NCBI GenBank assembly: GCA_029717555.1
Contig: JAMDHS010000032.1
Location: forward strand, 1 to 64,000
Source: Peribolospora baueri
Lineage: Eukaryota > Basidiomycota > Peribolosporomycetes > Peribolosporales > Peribolosporaceae
DNA length: 64,000 nt
Reading direction: 5' to 3'
Part shown: positions 1 through 11,350 of the stretch, in pieces
Layout: each line of letters opens with the position of its first letter
Numbering within the stretch: the first letter of the stretch is position 1
Notes under the pieces: generated by a model
What the model was told of the DNA's origin: nothing
What the model saw: the letters and a program-made list of their open reading frames with translations, nothing else
The model's database searches: none
Position numbers and translations under genes: made by a program

Positions 1-609
1 CTCCCGTACCCCTTTAATCCCTTCCTGCTTCCTCTCCCCGTTCCGCCCTTCTCGCCTTCTACGCATTTCCCCGCACTTTCAGCTCGTTCGGCCCAACGCA
101 CGCTCCCTGTCCGACGCCTCGCCCATCCCTCGCTTGAGAAGAGAAGGCTTAACATGTCTTGTGGTTTACATTATTCCAGAAAGTCGTGTTCTTACACAGA
201 CTCGACCTGCGCCGCCCTCGCCGCCCTCGTGCACCGCTACGGCTACCGCTTAGCCAGTTCGCCGGTTCTCACATAGGTTCTCACATAGAACTCAGCCTGG
301 GCCTCCCTCACGCACCACTACTCAGCCAGTTCGCCGCGGTCGCTCCCACTATTTCTCCCGCACACGTACCCACATCGTCGTCATGTTCAATGCCTTCTTA
401 CCATCAATGCATTGCCCTGATCACCTTCAGAGGTCTTTTCTACCCTGCGGCTTGGACCCTCAAACCTTCTACTATCCGCCGCACTACCTCGGTCGGAAAC
501 CCATCTTTGGGATAAAATAAACCATATAGCGTCAACGGCGGCGCCAGCGGGCGGCCCGAACAACGAAGGTACACACCAGCAACGGCGAAGCGACAATGGT
601 CCGACTTCG

Positions 610-1180
610 TGTTTCACCCAACGGATCGCAACGGGTACCAATGGGTGCCCCTGCGCTCTGGAGGTCCACTGAAGCTCAGCCCTCCCGTAGGGAATGGGCG
701 CCTCTGGGTTCCGTCTGGAATGAGGACACTAGGGATGAAGATCATCGCTCCATCCAAACCTTATCGCCCTATCCAAGTAGAAGCAGGCCTCTTCCCCTCT
801 CCCCCCACCCCCGATGATCCGACCTAGGGTTTCTCAACAGGTCGCAACCGGTACCAATGGGTGCCCCTGAGCTCTGGACGTCCCATTGGAGCTCAGTGCT
901 CTTGTTGGGAAAGGGCGCCCCTTCCCTACAAGGGGGCTGAGCTCCAATGGGATCGCTCCTTCGAATCCCTTCCCCCGAGTAGAAGTGACGCAGACCATCC
1001 CCTCCCTCCAAGTAGTGGTGATGCAAAGACCGTTCGTCCCTCCCTCCAAATAGTAGAAGTGTACCGTCCCCCCTACCCCCGTTCCCCCTCTTTCCAGCGC
1101 CCTGCTGACGGTTTACAGACATGTGCTACCTAGCATTGGCATTGCTACACCTCGAGGTCCCATTGGAGCTCAGCTCTACG
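610..1180. repeat. Cluster of imperfect foldback/direct repeats
   Basis: Two direct copies of about 85 nt start near 621 and 842; both contain GGTACCAATGGGTGCCCCTG or a close variant, followed by a GCTCTGGA block and an AGCTCAG block. The second copy runs into an inverted repeat: TCCCATTGGAGCTCAG at 881-896 faces CTGAGCTCCAATGGGA at 937-952, and the arms continue inward through GGGAAAGGG and CCCCTTCCC, so almost all of 881-952 can fold on itself. The CCCATTGGAGCTCAG core appears again at about 1158-1173. No reading frame or target-site duplication was recognised. It could be a remnant of a non-autonomous foldback element. Confidence 0.5.
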
Positions 1181-2513
1181 CGGGTGGGTTCCCGCTCGGC
1201 TTAAGAAAGGGGCGCTGAAGGTAGACATAATAATATAACTCCGGTCCATGATCCTTCCTGTGCCTGAGCTTCTGCCTGCACCCCATACTCGGCTCGTCTC
1301 GGCCGCCATTTCGCATGCGCTTGCGACGGATGGACAGGTCGTCTGGCAAGCTCGGTCGTGGTCGGCTGAACGTTGGCGTCGTGCCGACGCGTCGCCCTCT
1401 CGAGCGCGACGGGCTCGATCGGAAAGAGGGAAGTGCGGAGGAGGGAGGAGGGAGGAGGAGAGAGCATTAAGGAAGGGCTTGGCTGGCCGAATCAATTCCT
1501 TGGCGCTGCATCTTGGCTGAGGATGGGCCGAGGAATGCGCCCGTCAAGTAGGACTCTCTCTCTCTCCCCCTTTGGCAGTAGGACCTCTTTCACCTGTCAC
1601 CTGTCCCCTAGGCAGCGTTCTCGACGAGGAACCAAGAAGGAGGAGTGCGAGCAAGTGGAATGATGAAAAGCCGTGAATTCGTCGACCTTCGCCGCCGCGA
1701 TGGTGTAGGGTGCGTGCAGCGAGAAGAGTCGGCGATCATTGTCGTCCAAGGTCGACGAGGTGACCGACGACGCTGACGTGGTTTCTGTCTGTCTGTTTCT
1801 TTCTGTCTTGTCTCCCTTCCCTTGGCTGGAAGCAAAGAAAGGGGCCGACGGCTACAGAGGAGGGGACCGGGGCGGGACCTGAAAGAAATTCGCGGAATGG
1901 AAGGCGCGGTTTGATTGATTAATTACTGCCGTTGAGGGCGTTGCCGCAGCGGGGATTTCCAGTCTAGAAGTCCGTTCGGATTATGATCTAATCGAAAGTA
2001 ATAGGGGACTATCTGTCTATAATAGTCACCCCACGTCGTCCCGTGCGTGTCGTATATCATATCACGGGATATGGAACTAGCGTCGCGCCCTTGACTGACG
2101 CGCTACGAATGGGGGCGAAACGGGAAAAGCGCATCGCATCGCATCGTATGGTATGGATGGGATAATGGACGGTGTTGTGTCGATCGACGGTGCGACGCAA
2201 CGCAGACAGCGCCGGCGACGATCACGGTCGCGGTCGCAGTCAGCGGTTACGCTCACCGCCGAGGGAAGCTTGCTCGCTGTCGGTCGCGCCCGTCTGCCAA
2301 GCCCGAGCCAAGAAAGAAGTGCTGCTGGCGAAGGAAGGAAGGAAAGAAGGAGGGACGTAGTTAGTAGCCATGGATCTCTCTCCATCGCTGCTTCCAGCGC
2401 TTGCGCTCCTTGGAGCCACACCATCCATCCATAGCCCTCCTCCGTCTTTCCCTCTTTCCCTTTCTTTTTCTCACTCGCACCCAACGCCCGACGCCAACGC
2501 CACTTGCACTACC

Positions 2514-2514
2514 C

Positions 2515-2546
<32 letters not shown>
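2514..2546 (+). repeat. CAGA tetranucleotide microsatellite
   Basis: About eight uninterrupted copies of CAGA lie in the leader/promoter of the chitin deacetylase gene. A second CAGA run is at about 45003-45026. These are simple replication-slippage repeats with no sign of function. Confidence 0.85.
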
Positions 2547-2924
2547 GAGATCGACGCACTCGCACTCGGTCGTGTCGCCTTCCCTGACCCTCCCTAGGCA
2601 CCCTTCACTTCCCCCTCCAGCCACGCCCAGCCCCTCCAGCCTCGTCGCCTCCTTTCTCTCTTCCACCGCCATCGCCATCGCCATCGCCATCATCCATTCC
2701 TTCCTTTCGCTAATTCGCCCGCGCACTTGCCGCTGCCACACCTCGTTCTCCCACCTCACATTCGTTCTCCCACCTCACATTCCTTACTCCCTTCTTCCGG
2801 CCCACATCTCCCCTCCTCTCACTCCTTTTGCCGCTTCGACAGTCCTCTCCTCTACCGGCACTCCTTCCTTCCTTTTCCTTCCCTTGACCATCCTTCTCTA
2901 GTCTCCACCCACACCACCGTCGAT

Positions 2925-4458
2925 ATGGTTCGTCTCGCCCCTACCCTCGCCGTTTCCCTCGCACTCGTCCCCGTCCTCGCCGCCGCCCACGACGTGAAGC
3001 CTTTGCACAAGCGCGGCGCCGCCCTCAGGGCCCGGCAGCACGCCTCGTCCGCCTCGTCCAGCGGCAGCGGCCGTCACACCGCCGTCTCGGCCGCCGCCAC
3101 GTCCGCCGTGGCCTCGTCGGCGGCCGTCAGCGGCGCCGCTGCTGCCCCTACGACCAGCGGCCCCCCCGTCAATTTGAACCCCTCCGAGTCGGCGGCCGTC
3201 GCTACCATCTCCAGTGGCACTTACTCCCAGGCCACCACCACCCTGGCCACCACTTATACCGCCGGCGCTACGCCGCCCGTGTCCGGCGCTCCGCCCTTGC
3301 CGACCGGCGTCATCAACCCAGCTAACTACCCCCCCTTGGACAAGGTTCCTCCCGTCGACTCGGACGTCGTCCAGCAATGGCTCAAGAAGATCGACATGTC
3401 CAAGATCCCCAACCTGTCCCAGACCGTCGACGGCTCGTGCGCCTCCGACCCGGCCTTGGTTGCGGACCAGTCGAGGTGCTGGTGGACTTGCGGCGGCTGC
3501 ACCGCCAAGACGGACATTGTCGCTTGCCCCGACAAGAACCACTGGGGTCTCAGCTACGACGACGGCCCGTCTCCTTACACCCCCTCTCTCATCCGTTACC
3601 TCGAGCAGCACGACCTCAAGTCGACCTTTTTCATTGTCGGCTCGCGCGCCATCTCCCGTCCTGACATGCTCCAGTACGAGTACATGACCGGCCACCAGCT
3701 CTCCGTCCACACCTGGTCCCACCCCCCGCTCACCACGCTCACCAACGAGCAGATCGTCGCCGAGCTGGCCTGGACGATGAAGGCGCTGAAGGACCTCACC
3801 GGCGTCACGCCCAACACCATGCGTCCTCCTTACGGCGACATCGACAACCGCGTCCGCGCCATCTGCATGGCCATGGGCCTCACCCCGGTCATCTGGACCT
3901 CGGCCCCCGGCGGAAAGACGTTCGACACCCAGGACTGGCAGGTTCAGTCGGGTCTGGTCAGCGCGTCGACGGTGGTCTCCAACTTTGACGCCATCATGAC
4001 CAACGCCTCCAACATCAACACTGGCTTTATTGTTCTTGAGCACGACCTTTACCAGCAGTCCGTCGACCTCGCCGTCTCTGTCATCCTTCCCAACGCCCTC
4101 AGCCGCACGCCCAAGCTCACCATCCAGAGCGTCATCGATTGCATGGGCCAGCCTCTGTCGAACGCTTACGTGAGTACCGTCGAATGCGAGCCCTTCTTCC
4201 GTTTCCGCTGGTCCAACGTCGAACTCATTTTTCCTCCTTTTCTTTCTCATTGTCTCACCCCGCCCGACGAAACAGATCGAAACGAACTCGAACACGACCA
4301 ACTCTTCCCCGTCCTCGGTTGGCAACACCGGCTCGTCGTCGTCGGGGAAGAACGGCGCAGCGGCCACGGCCGCTGGCCTTGATGGCCATGGCGTCCGGAG
4401 CACGCTTGGCGCCGCTGCTGTGGCCGTCGTTGCCGGGGCTGTTGCCGCCGCGCTGTGA
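2925..4458 (+). CDS. CDA: Chitin deacetylase, secreted and GPI-anchored
   Basis: Exons 2925-4169 and 4276-4458 encode 475 residues. The enzyme should remove acetyl groups from wall chitin to make chitosan at the cell surface. The N-terminus (MVRLAPTLAVSLALVPVLAA) is a signal peptide, followed by a Ser/Ala-rich stretch and a Cys-rich segment (WWTCGGC). The NodB (carbohydrate esterase 4) domain starts near residue 205: metal and catalytic motif GLSYDDGP, then HTWSHP (metal-binding His pair), then RPPYGD. The second exon adds a Ser/Thr/Asn-rich stalk and a hydrophobic tail ending VAVVAGAVAAAL, as expected for a GPI signal. The start was chosen because the signal peptide begins there; in-frame Met codons further upstream lie in the pyrimidine-rich leader. 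Basidiomycete chitin deacetylases share the Cys-rich segment and the GPI tail. Polysaccharide specificity is inferred from family. Confidence 0.93.
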
Positions 4459-6885
4459 GAGAGAGAGGAGGGGATGAGGGATGAGGGGTGATGAGTTGGT
4501 GGAGCTGGCCGAGTTGCGTCGAGCAGAATGGAGTGGAGTGTGGCGCGGCGCGGCGCAGGGGCGGTCCCTGCTTCGATGTCGAGATCCGACATGGGGATGC
4601 CGGAGGAGATGCGGGGACGGTGGAGGAGGTGGTAGCTGCCTCCGCACGTGCATGCATACAAAGGCGTACTTGGATGATGGATGGGGGAAGGACGGACGGA
4701 AGGGGTCGTTTTCGCGTCTGGTATACGCTGTATGCCTTCTTATTTGTTTTTTCTTTCTCTATTTTCTTCTTTCGAGGGAAGGTGTAGATTGGCTTCCCTG
4801 ATAACGCTTCATCCACATGCTGAAAGGCGGCCCTGTCCTTGTCGCGCGCGCGGGGCGTTGCGGAAATGCCCCAAAGGCCGGTTTTTTGTCTTTCTTTTTT
4901 CTTAATTCGTCATACAGCATGTAGAGGTGGATGGATAGACTTTTTTTTTTTACAGTCCGGCTCGGACAAGGCCAGCCTCGTTGTTTAAGGACCTTTCTTT
5001 CCCCTTAACCCATTTTTGAATCCTTCCTGCCAACACCGAGTTGACTCGCCGTTGGGCACGCGCGGACGATGTCGCTGATGACGTTTACCAGCCAGCCAGG
5101 CTGGGTTAGTGGGCGGGCGAAGACGGTCACGCCAGCTCGCGAGGTTCGCTCGCTGCTCAGAGCGACATGGGTGCCGTCGTGCCGTGGGCGTGAGCGTGAG
5201 CCTAAGTCCGGGCAGAGAAGGAGAGAAGGAGGGGAACCCGTCCTCGGTGGGGGTTTCGAATCTCTACACAAGATGAAATGACAGCTCTCTCTCTCTCTCT
5301 CTCTCTGTGTTGGCGTGGTGTGGCCGCAAACCATAGCTGGCTGCCGACGGTGAGGCAGGTCCGATGGAGATCGATATCTGATAAGATGGTCCGCCTCTTT
5401 TGTTCGACCCGACCGCGCGTTCCGTATCGTATCGAGTCGTCCGTCCGACGTCTTCTTCTCCCACCACCGTAGTCCAAAAAATTGCTTGCCCCCCCCAACG
5501 AGATGGGTCAGTTAAGGACGATATCGTGCTCAGCTGGCTGACTGGCTAGCCTGACCGAGCCGACCCGACAAGTACCTCGAGAGCGACGACGCCTCGCCCG
5601 ATGATCGCAAGCAGCGATGGTCCCTCGGTCTGTCGTGGGTTTTGAAGCCCCCTTCGACCTTGCATTCTTTTCGACGATGAGCCACCCACCCACCCGTCGA
5701 GAGCTGCGCCTCCACGGACTGCGGAATGCCCCGGAAGGAGGGCGGCCATACGCCGTCCGACGTCCCCGACCAGAGCTTTCTTTATGGACGGCTTAGCCTC
5801 CACCTTTGCCCCGCCAGCACATTCCTCGTCTTCTTCGCCGCGAGGAGCTAGCTAGCTGACCTACGCAACGCGTCCGTGTGGCCTCTGCGCCTTCGCAGTC
5901 CGTTTCACAGCTCTTCTCTTACCCGGAGCAGGCGGCGGCGACGGCGCGCTGGTCGTGTCTGCCTTTCACTTGTATAGGCCGCCCACGAAATCTCGCCCGA
6001 GACCTACGTCGCCCTTTCCGGTCTCTCTCTCGTCACGTCGCTGTCTACTACGGCGACGGCTTCTTCCTCTTTGCCTTCCTCCACGCCGCCGAGCGTCGTG
6101 AAGAAGATGGGAGCATGTCGGCGGAGTACCTACCTGTGATTCTTGAGTAACAAGGTTGAGGAGAAGCGGAAAGGCACGGAAGAAAGAAACAAAGGCGTGA
6201 AGTGGGTGGAGGATCAAAAACGCGAAATCTCAAGAGGGACATCTCGAAAAAGCCAAGCGTCTCGCTCGCCCTTACGCGATCTCGTCCAGCAGACTGGCGG
6301 CGTCGGCGACGGCCACACCGTGCACCCCATCTTCCTCAACGAGATGAGGCTCCACGCCATCCTTCGAGGCCGGGCGACGCTGCTCGGTGACGCTGCCCAC
6401 GCCATGTCCATTTTCGACGGCGTCGAATCACGCCATGCTGTACGGGTTTCCAGCTTGCCGCCGTCCTCGGAGGGACGCATCATCTCCATTTTTTCGACCC
6501 CGCTCGCTCTGCACAAGCCGTACGGCGAATGGCTGGCGAAGGACGCAGCTGCGATCTATGGGCGCCGCAAAAGGCCGCTACGTTCCGGATATGAAGGTAG
6601 ATTGAGGTACGAGCGTTTGGGAAGGGACGGACGGAGGCGCCAGTGCATAACGGCTTTATGTACTTGAGGAAGGGAAGACTCCAGCTTCACCCATCTTGAC
6701 ATCGTCCCCGTCAGAGACAAGTTAATCGAATCGCCCGTCACTCGCCTTGATTGGCTGCGGCGGATCTCGTCCCAGTGCGTTGGACCTGCTTGTGCGACTC
6801 GACTCGTCACGTCCGTACACGTCCTCATCTTTGATTTACACCTACCATTCATCCCTGCAGCCGCCCCCATATCACCACGGCTGGC
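4459..6885. other. Gene-poor stretch with one decayed gene fragment
   Basis: About 2.4 kb between the chitin deacetylase and the HAD hydrolase. Apart from the FAD-monooxygenase fragment near 6270-6570 there is no convincing coding frame on either strand. A CT repeat lies at about 5284-5307 and a T run at about 4941-4950. The promoter of the HAD gene must lie in its last few hundred bases. Confidence 0.55.
6270..6570 (+). pseudogene. FAD-dependent monooxygenase fragment (decayed)
   Basis: One frame reads GRATLLGDAAHAMSIFDG near 6370-6420. This matches the conserved second FAD/ribityl-binding motif of salicylate-hydroxylase-like flavoprotein monooxygenases (GR-x-LLGDAAHAM-x-P). The segment just before it (TGGVGDGHTVHPIFLNEM) is also consistent with that family. 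Homology then jumps frame: ESNHAMLYG-like and LAAVLGG-like pieces fall in other frames, with no plausible intron between them. No N-terminal GxGxxG dinucleotide fold was found, although a weak GDGFFLFA-like stretch at about 6050 may be an older part. I read it as the dead 3' part of a former host gene. Only the central motif is firm. Confidence 0.5.
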
Positions 6886-8962
6886 ATGCCACATGTTGTA
6901 GACGGTCTTATAGCTTGGCGCTCCGCCAAGGACGCAGCGCTTCTCTTCTCTGGCGGACGGACATGGAGTACGGCACCCCCATGGCGAGCGGCCCGCGCCG
7001 CCGCTTTGAGACAAGGACAGCGCAGATGGCTCAGGGACGGTGAGTCGGTCGCTCCGTCACTCGGCCTTCTAAGATGTTTGCGCACGTCATATCCGCCCGC
7101 CGGATCTGTCGTCATGTAGGCGAGCGGAGCTACTCCTTCGCAACATCGGCGACCGGAATACGCGCGCAGAGCTGAACGAGATCCGCTCGCTTGCCTTCAT
7201 TTGCAGAGGCGCCGAGCAGAGACCCGCCTCCAGTAGCCTTTGCATTTGATATTGTGAGCCGCCAGAAACGTGAATTCGAGCATTCCCGCTGACCGGCAGA
7301 CTTGCTGACCCGGTCGATCAATCGTCCTCCCTTCGACCCGCAGGACGGCGTGCTCAAACGTGGACCCCTCACCCTCCCGCAGGCGAAGAGAGCCCTGAGG
7401 ATCCTGGAGGGCAAGAATCCGCGCGGTGCGAAAGTACCTTACATTTTCATCACCAATGGCGGAGGGGTAACGGAGGAAAAGAGGGCTAGAGCGTTGAGCG
7501 AGGACTTCGAGATCGCCGTGAGTCGTTCGTGTCTCGTTGTCTCTTGCACCGCGTCGGACCGACATCTGCCCAGGATCTGAAGTAGCGGACTTGGACTCGT
7601 CGCTTTGGCCCTCCCAGGTGTCCCCGAAACAAATTGTCCAATCCCACACCGTCTTCAAGTCCCTCCTCCCCCGTTTCCAGGATGAGAGCGTGCTGGTCGT
7701 CGGTGGCGCGGAGGACGGATCATGTAGAGAGGTCGCGGAAAAGTGGGCTTTGCATATCCTGTGGACGCCTTTGCTGAGGGGAACTCCGTTTTCAGTTCTT
7801 CACAATCTCACATTTCGTTTTCGCTTATTTCGCAGCTACGGTTTCAAGCGAGTTTATACCCCTCATGACATCCTAGCCTGGGACCCGAACTCCTGGCCAT
7901 TCTCCTCCCTTTCCGAAGCACAGCTTTCAAAAGTCCGTCGGGCTGATTTTGCCGAGGTCGCCTTCAAAGCCATCTTTGTCTTTCATGACAGCCGCGATTG
8001 GGGCAGAGATGTCCAGGTGAGTACCCCGCATTGCACGTCAGGAAGCATTCATTTTCGCCTCAGTTTTGCCATGCCAGTCTAACCTGCTCTCAAACCACCT
8101 GCGCTTTCTGTGCTGTCTCACCCAGTACATCACAGACATCCTTCGGGCCAAGGATGGAGCTCTTGGAACTCTTATGCGCGATAAGGTCATACGGAGCACA
8201 GAGCAACTTCCGGTTTACTTCTCCAACCCAGACCTCGTCTGGGGGACCAACTTTCCTGTGCCTCGTTTGGGACAGAATGCTTTCAGGCTTGCGGTGGAGA
8301 ACGTCTATAAGGTAGGCTATGCTACCTTCTGAAATTACGACCTTGAATCGACCAACTTCCCAGAAGCTGTGCGTTGCGGTGATGGCTGACTCGCTCTGGT
8401 CCTTCTTTCTTGACAGGCTCTTACGACCCGAGAGCTCTCCGCGACGACCTTCGGCAAACCCGGAAAGATCACCTACGACTATGCTCAGGCGCTACTAGAG
8501 CAATTGCTCTGTGAGATAGATCCCAGCTTGGAAGGACCGTTGAAGGAAACGGTAGAAGTGAAGGGCCAGAAGCGACGCAAGTTGGAGCCAAGAGTTTGGA
8601 TGATCGGAGACAATCCGGAGAGCGGTGAGCGGGTCGAGTAGTGCATGCACCGGCTGTGGTTTCCCACTGACAGACTCCATCGGTAACACCCTGTTCTCGC
8701 TTGTTGTCTTCCTTAGATATCGCGGGTGAGTAAATTGACAGACTGCAAAGGGCCAAAGGGCGCTCCAGCTCAGATTCCCTTGAACACGACCTTCTCGACC
8801 GCAGGCGCCAACGGCCGTGGCTGGCCTTCCGTGCTTGTCCACACTGGAGTATACGATCCCTTTTCTGGACTCTCTCCGGCACACCGTCCCACTATGGAAG
8901 CTGAGGACGTTGAGGATGCCGTCAAGAGAGTCCTTTTGGTGGAATGGGGCATGGAGCTCTAG
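6886..8962 (+). CDS. HAD-superfamily hydrolase, YKR070W/HDHD5 type
   Basis: Nine exons: 6886-7039, 7207-7253, 7344-7517, 7618-7742, 7836-8016, 8126-8311, 8417-8624, 8717-8725 and 8805-8962, about 413 residues. The exon 2/3 join creates FDIDGVL, the DxDG nucleophile motif of HAD phosphatases. FITNGGG is motif II. The last three exons build WMIGDNPESDIAGANG, the Mg-binding motif IV. Order and spacing match the fungal YKR070W / human HDHD5 (CECR5) group, which is mitochondrial in yeast and of unclear substrate. Exon 8 is only 9 nt, yet phase and motif both require it. The first exon is the weak part: phase fits, and it is Arg/Ala-rich like a targeting peptide. An alternative leader, MFAHVISARRICRH at 7074, looks like a presequence but does not splice in frame as easily. 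Confidence 0.88.
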
Positions 8963-9479
8963 ACCGACCTAACCGTTTCCATCCGTCGCTCTCATCACAT
9001 AGATCGTTGACCTTAGTCCCTCTACACCGGTATTCGTTACGCGACACTAAAGCGAGATGTGGGAAGGTTGGTCCTGTAAAAGAGAGAAGGAGCAGTTCTC
9101 GTGAGCTGGGCTCGAACAGGGTCACCAGGGGCTAAAATGAGTGGCGCTAACCAAGCCCTCGTTTTCCACTAGTGCAACACCGGTTACGTACCGAGGCATT
9201 TAAAGTGACATGGACGCGAGTGGCAGAGATGGCTTCTGTCGCGGTCGCTCTGGTCAGAATACAAGGTCGACCAGTCGATCGAACATATGCGTCCAGTGCA
9301 GGCCATGAGGGACAGTCGGAGCTGACGCTGGCCCTATCGAGGGGTTCTGTGGCTTCCTTTTTTCGACCTCTTAAGGGGCACCACCTTTTCGTGCCTACGT
9401 TACAACACAACATGTGATGGAAGATATGAGCGCCGTTGGCGGTAGACTTTGCAATTCTTTCTCCTCAACAGAGGGCCTT
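8963..9479. other. Convergent intergenic region with a tRNA-like relic
   Basis: This 517-bp spacer separates the 3' ends of the HAD gene and PEX2. No protein-coding frame is credible. On the minus strand, about 9085-9170, there is an A-box-like TTGGTTAGCGCC followed roughly 40 nt later by a B-box-like GTTCGAGCCC, the spacing found in tRNA genes. The T-stem and acceptor stem do not pair properly, so it is at best a dead tRNA or a tRNA-derived repeat. Confidence 0.4.
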
Positions 9480-11350
9480 CTACTCTGCCTCGTCGTCGAA
9501 CAGGGTAGATACATCCGCAGGGGCGTCGGCAGCTTGCGAGGCCGACTTATATGGCAGCGCCTCACCTTCGCCAGGTGAAGCAGCCTCGGCGGGACCGGTG
9601 ACCGCGCTGAACATCTCATCGTCCCCCTCGTCTCCGTCCGACTCCACCCATCTCCGCGCTCCCGTGACTCTCCTCGAGCACTTGAGACACTCCCAGCCCG
9701 CCCCTGGCTCAGCTCGACCGCTGCGCTCGTCCTCCTCATCCAAAGGACCTTCATACTCTTCCGCCTCCTCAGAGAGCAACTTCTCCGAAATACAGTAGTA
9801 GCAATAGAGATGGCCGCAAGGCCGAGCCGCGTAGGCGTTCTGAACCATCCAGCGTGAGTCGATGTTGTCGTTTGGAGCCACGCTGTCAGCTTGGTCCGCC
9901 GCTTTCCGCAATAGTGCTGAAGAGGAATTGGTTGCTTGGCTCGGCGGGGTCGTATGCATGGAGTGGGAGGTGGAAGGGAACACCGGCTCGGTCGGGTCGC
10001 CGTATGGAAAGTCGAAATTGAAGGAGGGCATTGCGGGACCGTCCTGAACCGCTTCTGGGTTGACTTGGCGATAGCAAATAGCGCAAGCTCGCTCGGGTAG
10101 GTGCCACAGCGGTCCTCTTTTCTCGCTCAGCGCCGAGGTAGATTCTTCCTTGGCTTTCCCCTTTGCTCCTGACTTGTCCTTGTCCTCGGTGATACCAAGT
10201 CGAGACGACACCGACGCTGGTAGAACGGCGGCTGATAATCTCGACACCTTCGAGTAGAGCGCGCTGCGTTGTCGATAAAGCCTTCGTAGAGCTCGACGGG
10301 TGTTGATGATGGGAAGAAGAAAGAGAAGGAATTCCTATTCGAACGATCATCGGTGCAAAGACAGGACAGATCAGAGACTCTATTTTCATCGCGTCTATGA
10401 CGCCTGTCCAATCACTTACCGTGAAGGCGCCCCACACAAGCTGACGGTTGAGGAACTCGAAGGACACGCTCCTGGTCATTGCACGGCGAGCATAAACCAA
10501 CCGCAATCCGAGGATGCGGTCGACGAGGGAGCGATACCTGCAGCAGCGAATCGACGAGTCGCCGGAAAGGATGCGCACACAAACAAGAACACAATCAGCG
10601 ACAACCCTCATATGCAGTCCCATAGATCAAAGTGCTTACCGGCCGTTAGACAGGAAAACCAAGGTATTCAGCAAAGTCGCCGCAGCCCAGAACTCCTCCG
10701 CCCTCCTCACGATCTCCCACAATTTCCTCCTCCCGTCTCCGGGAGGCATTTCAGAATAGGAAAAACGAGAGAAGTGCGCGGAAAATCGGCCGTGAAGGTA
10801 GGGCAGGAGAATGGCAAGAATAGGGTAGAGCGACACTTGTAAGGTGGAAGGTGGTGGGTGGTGACTGGGGTTGGCTGGAGAAGAGCGAGATGACGGCCAG
10901 AGAGGAGAACAAGCCGTTGGTCAACTAGCTCCTCCATCCTCTGATGTCCATGTCCCCCCAGCGTCCCTTGTTCGTCTGTGCAGACTCACAACGACTCCGG
11001 GCCATCTCATTGCTCCACCGCATATTCTGCAGCCCCTCCCCATAACTCCTTCCAGTCTGCCTCATCCCGAGCCACCAGAGCGCGACCTTGACCGCGAGCG
11101 CCATCTCGTCATTCCAAGCGTTCCTCCATGCCGGCTTCACCTCTCCAAGTGCCTTACGCAGAGGCTCGAGGAGGAGGGACTCGAGCTCCACATCCAGCAG
11201 GGTGGCATCGAGCTGCGAGACGCGCGAGACGACGGTCGCAGAGGCAGGGAAGGAGGGTAGCCGGGCGCGCACTAGGGAGAGCACGGGACGGACGCCAGTC
11301 GCCGCCGCTTCCCAGAAGCGTTCCAGCTGTGCGTCTCCCTCGTCGGCCAT
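9480..11350 (-). CDS. PEX2: Peroxin-2, peroxisomal RING E3 ligase
   Basis: Exons (in transcript order) 11350-10990, 10736-10640, 10537-10420 and 10334-9480 give about 476 residues. Pex2 is a peroxisomal membrane protein that, with Pex10 and Pex12, ubiquitinates the import receptor Pex5. The N-terminal Pex2/Pex12 domain shows RVSQLDATLLDVELESLLLE, NTLVFLSNGRYRSLVDRILG and FEFLNRQLVWGAFT, all diagnostic. The C-terminal RING runs from ACAICY (about residue 277) to PCGHLYCYYC and ECLKCSRR (about 415). Between the first Cys pair and the PCGH there is a low-complexity insert of about 85 residues, which is long. The 3' end is Asp/Glu-rich. Exon 1 to 2 is the least certain splice (253-nt intron, acceptor after CCGGAG). 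The start at 11350 was chosen over upstream in-frame Met codons because homology begins there. Confidence 0.9.

Larger units (their letters stand above)
1..2924. other. Non-coding region upstream of the chitin deacetylase
   Basis: No open frame here looks like a protein; the longest ones are short, low-complexity and overlap on both strands. Positions 600-1190 hold related repeats (listed separately). The last 800 bases become strongly pyrimidine-rich on the + strand (about 2400-2920), with CAGA and CCATCG microsatellites. This is typical of a fungal promoter and 5' leader feeding the gene that starts at 2925. Confidence 0.6.

Noticed and set aside
2898-4661. 587-codon open frame antisense to the chitin deacetylase
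   Set aside because: It lies on the opposite strand of a gene with full catalytic motifs, is made of low-complexity Gly/Arg/Asp, and exists because of high GC and codon bias. Similar antisense frames occur opposite NUP192, the Prm10-like gene and CRK1.
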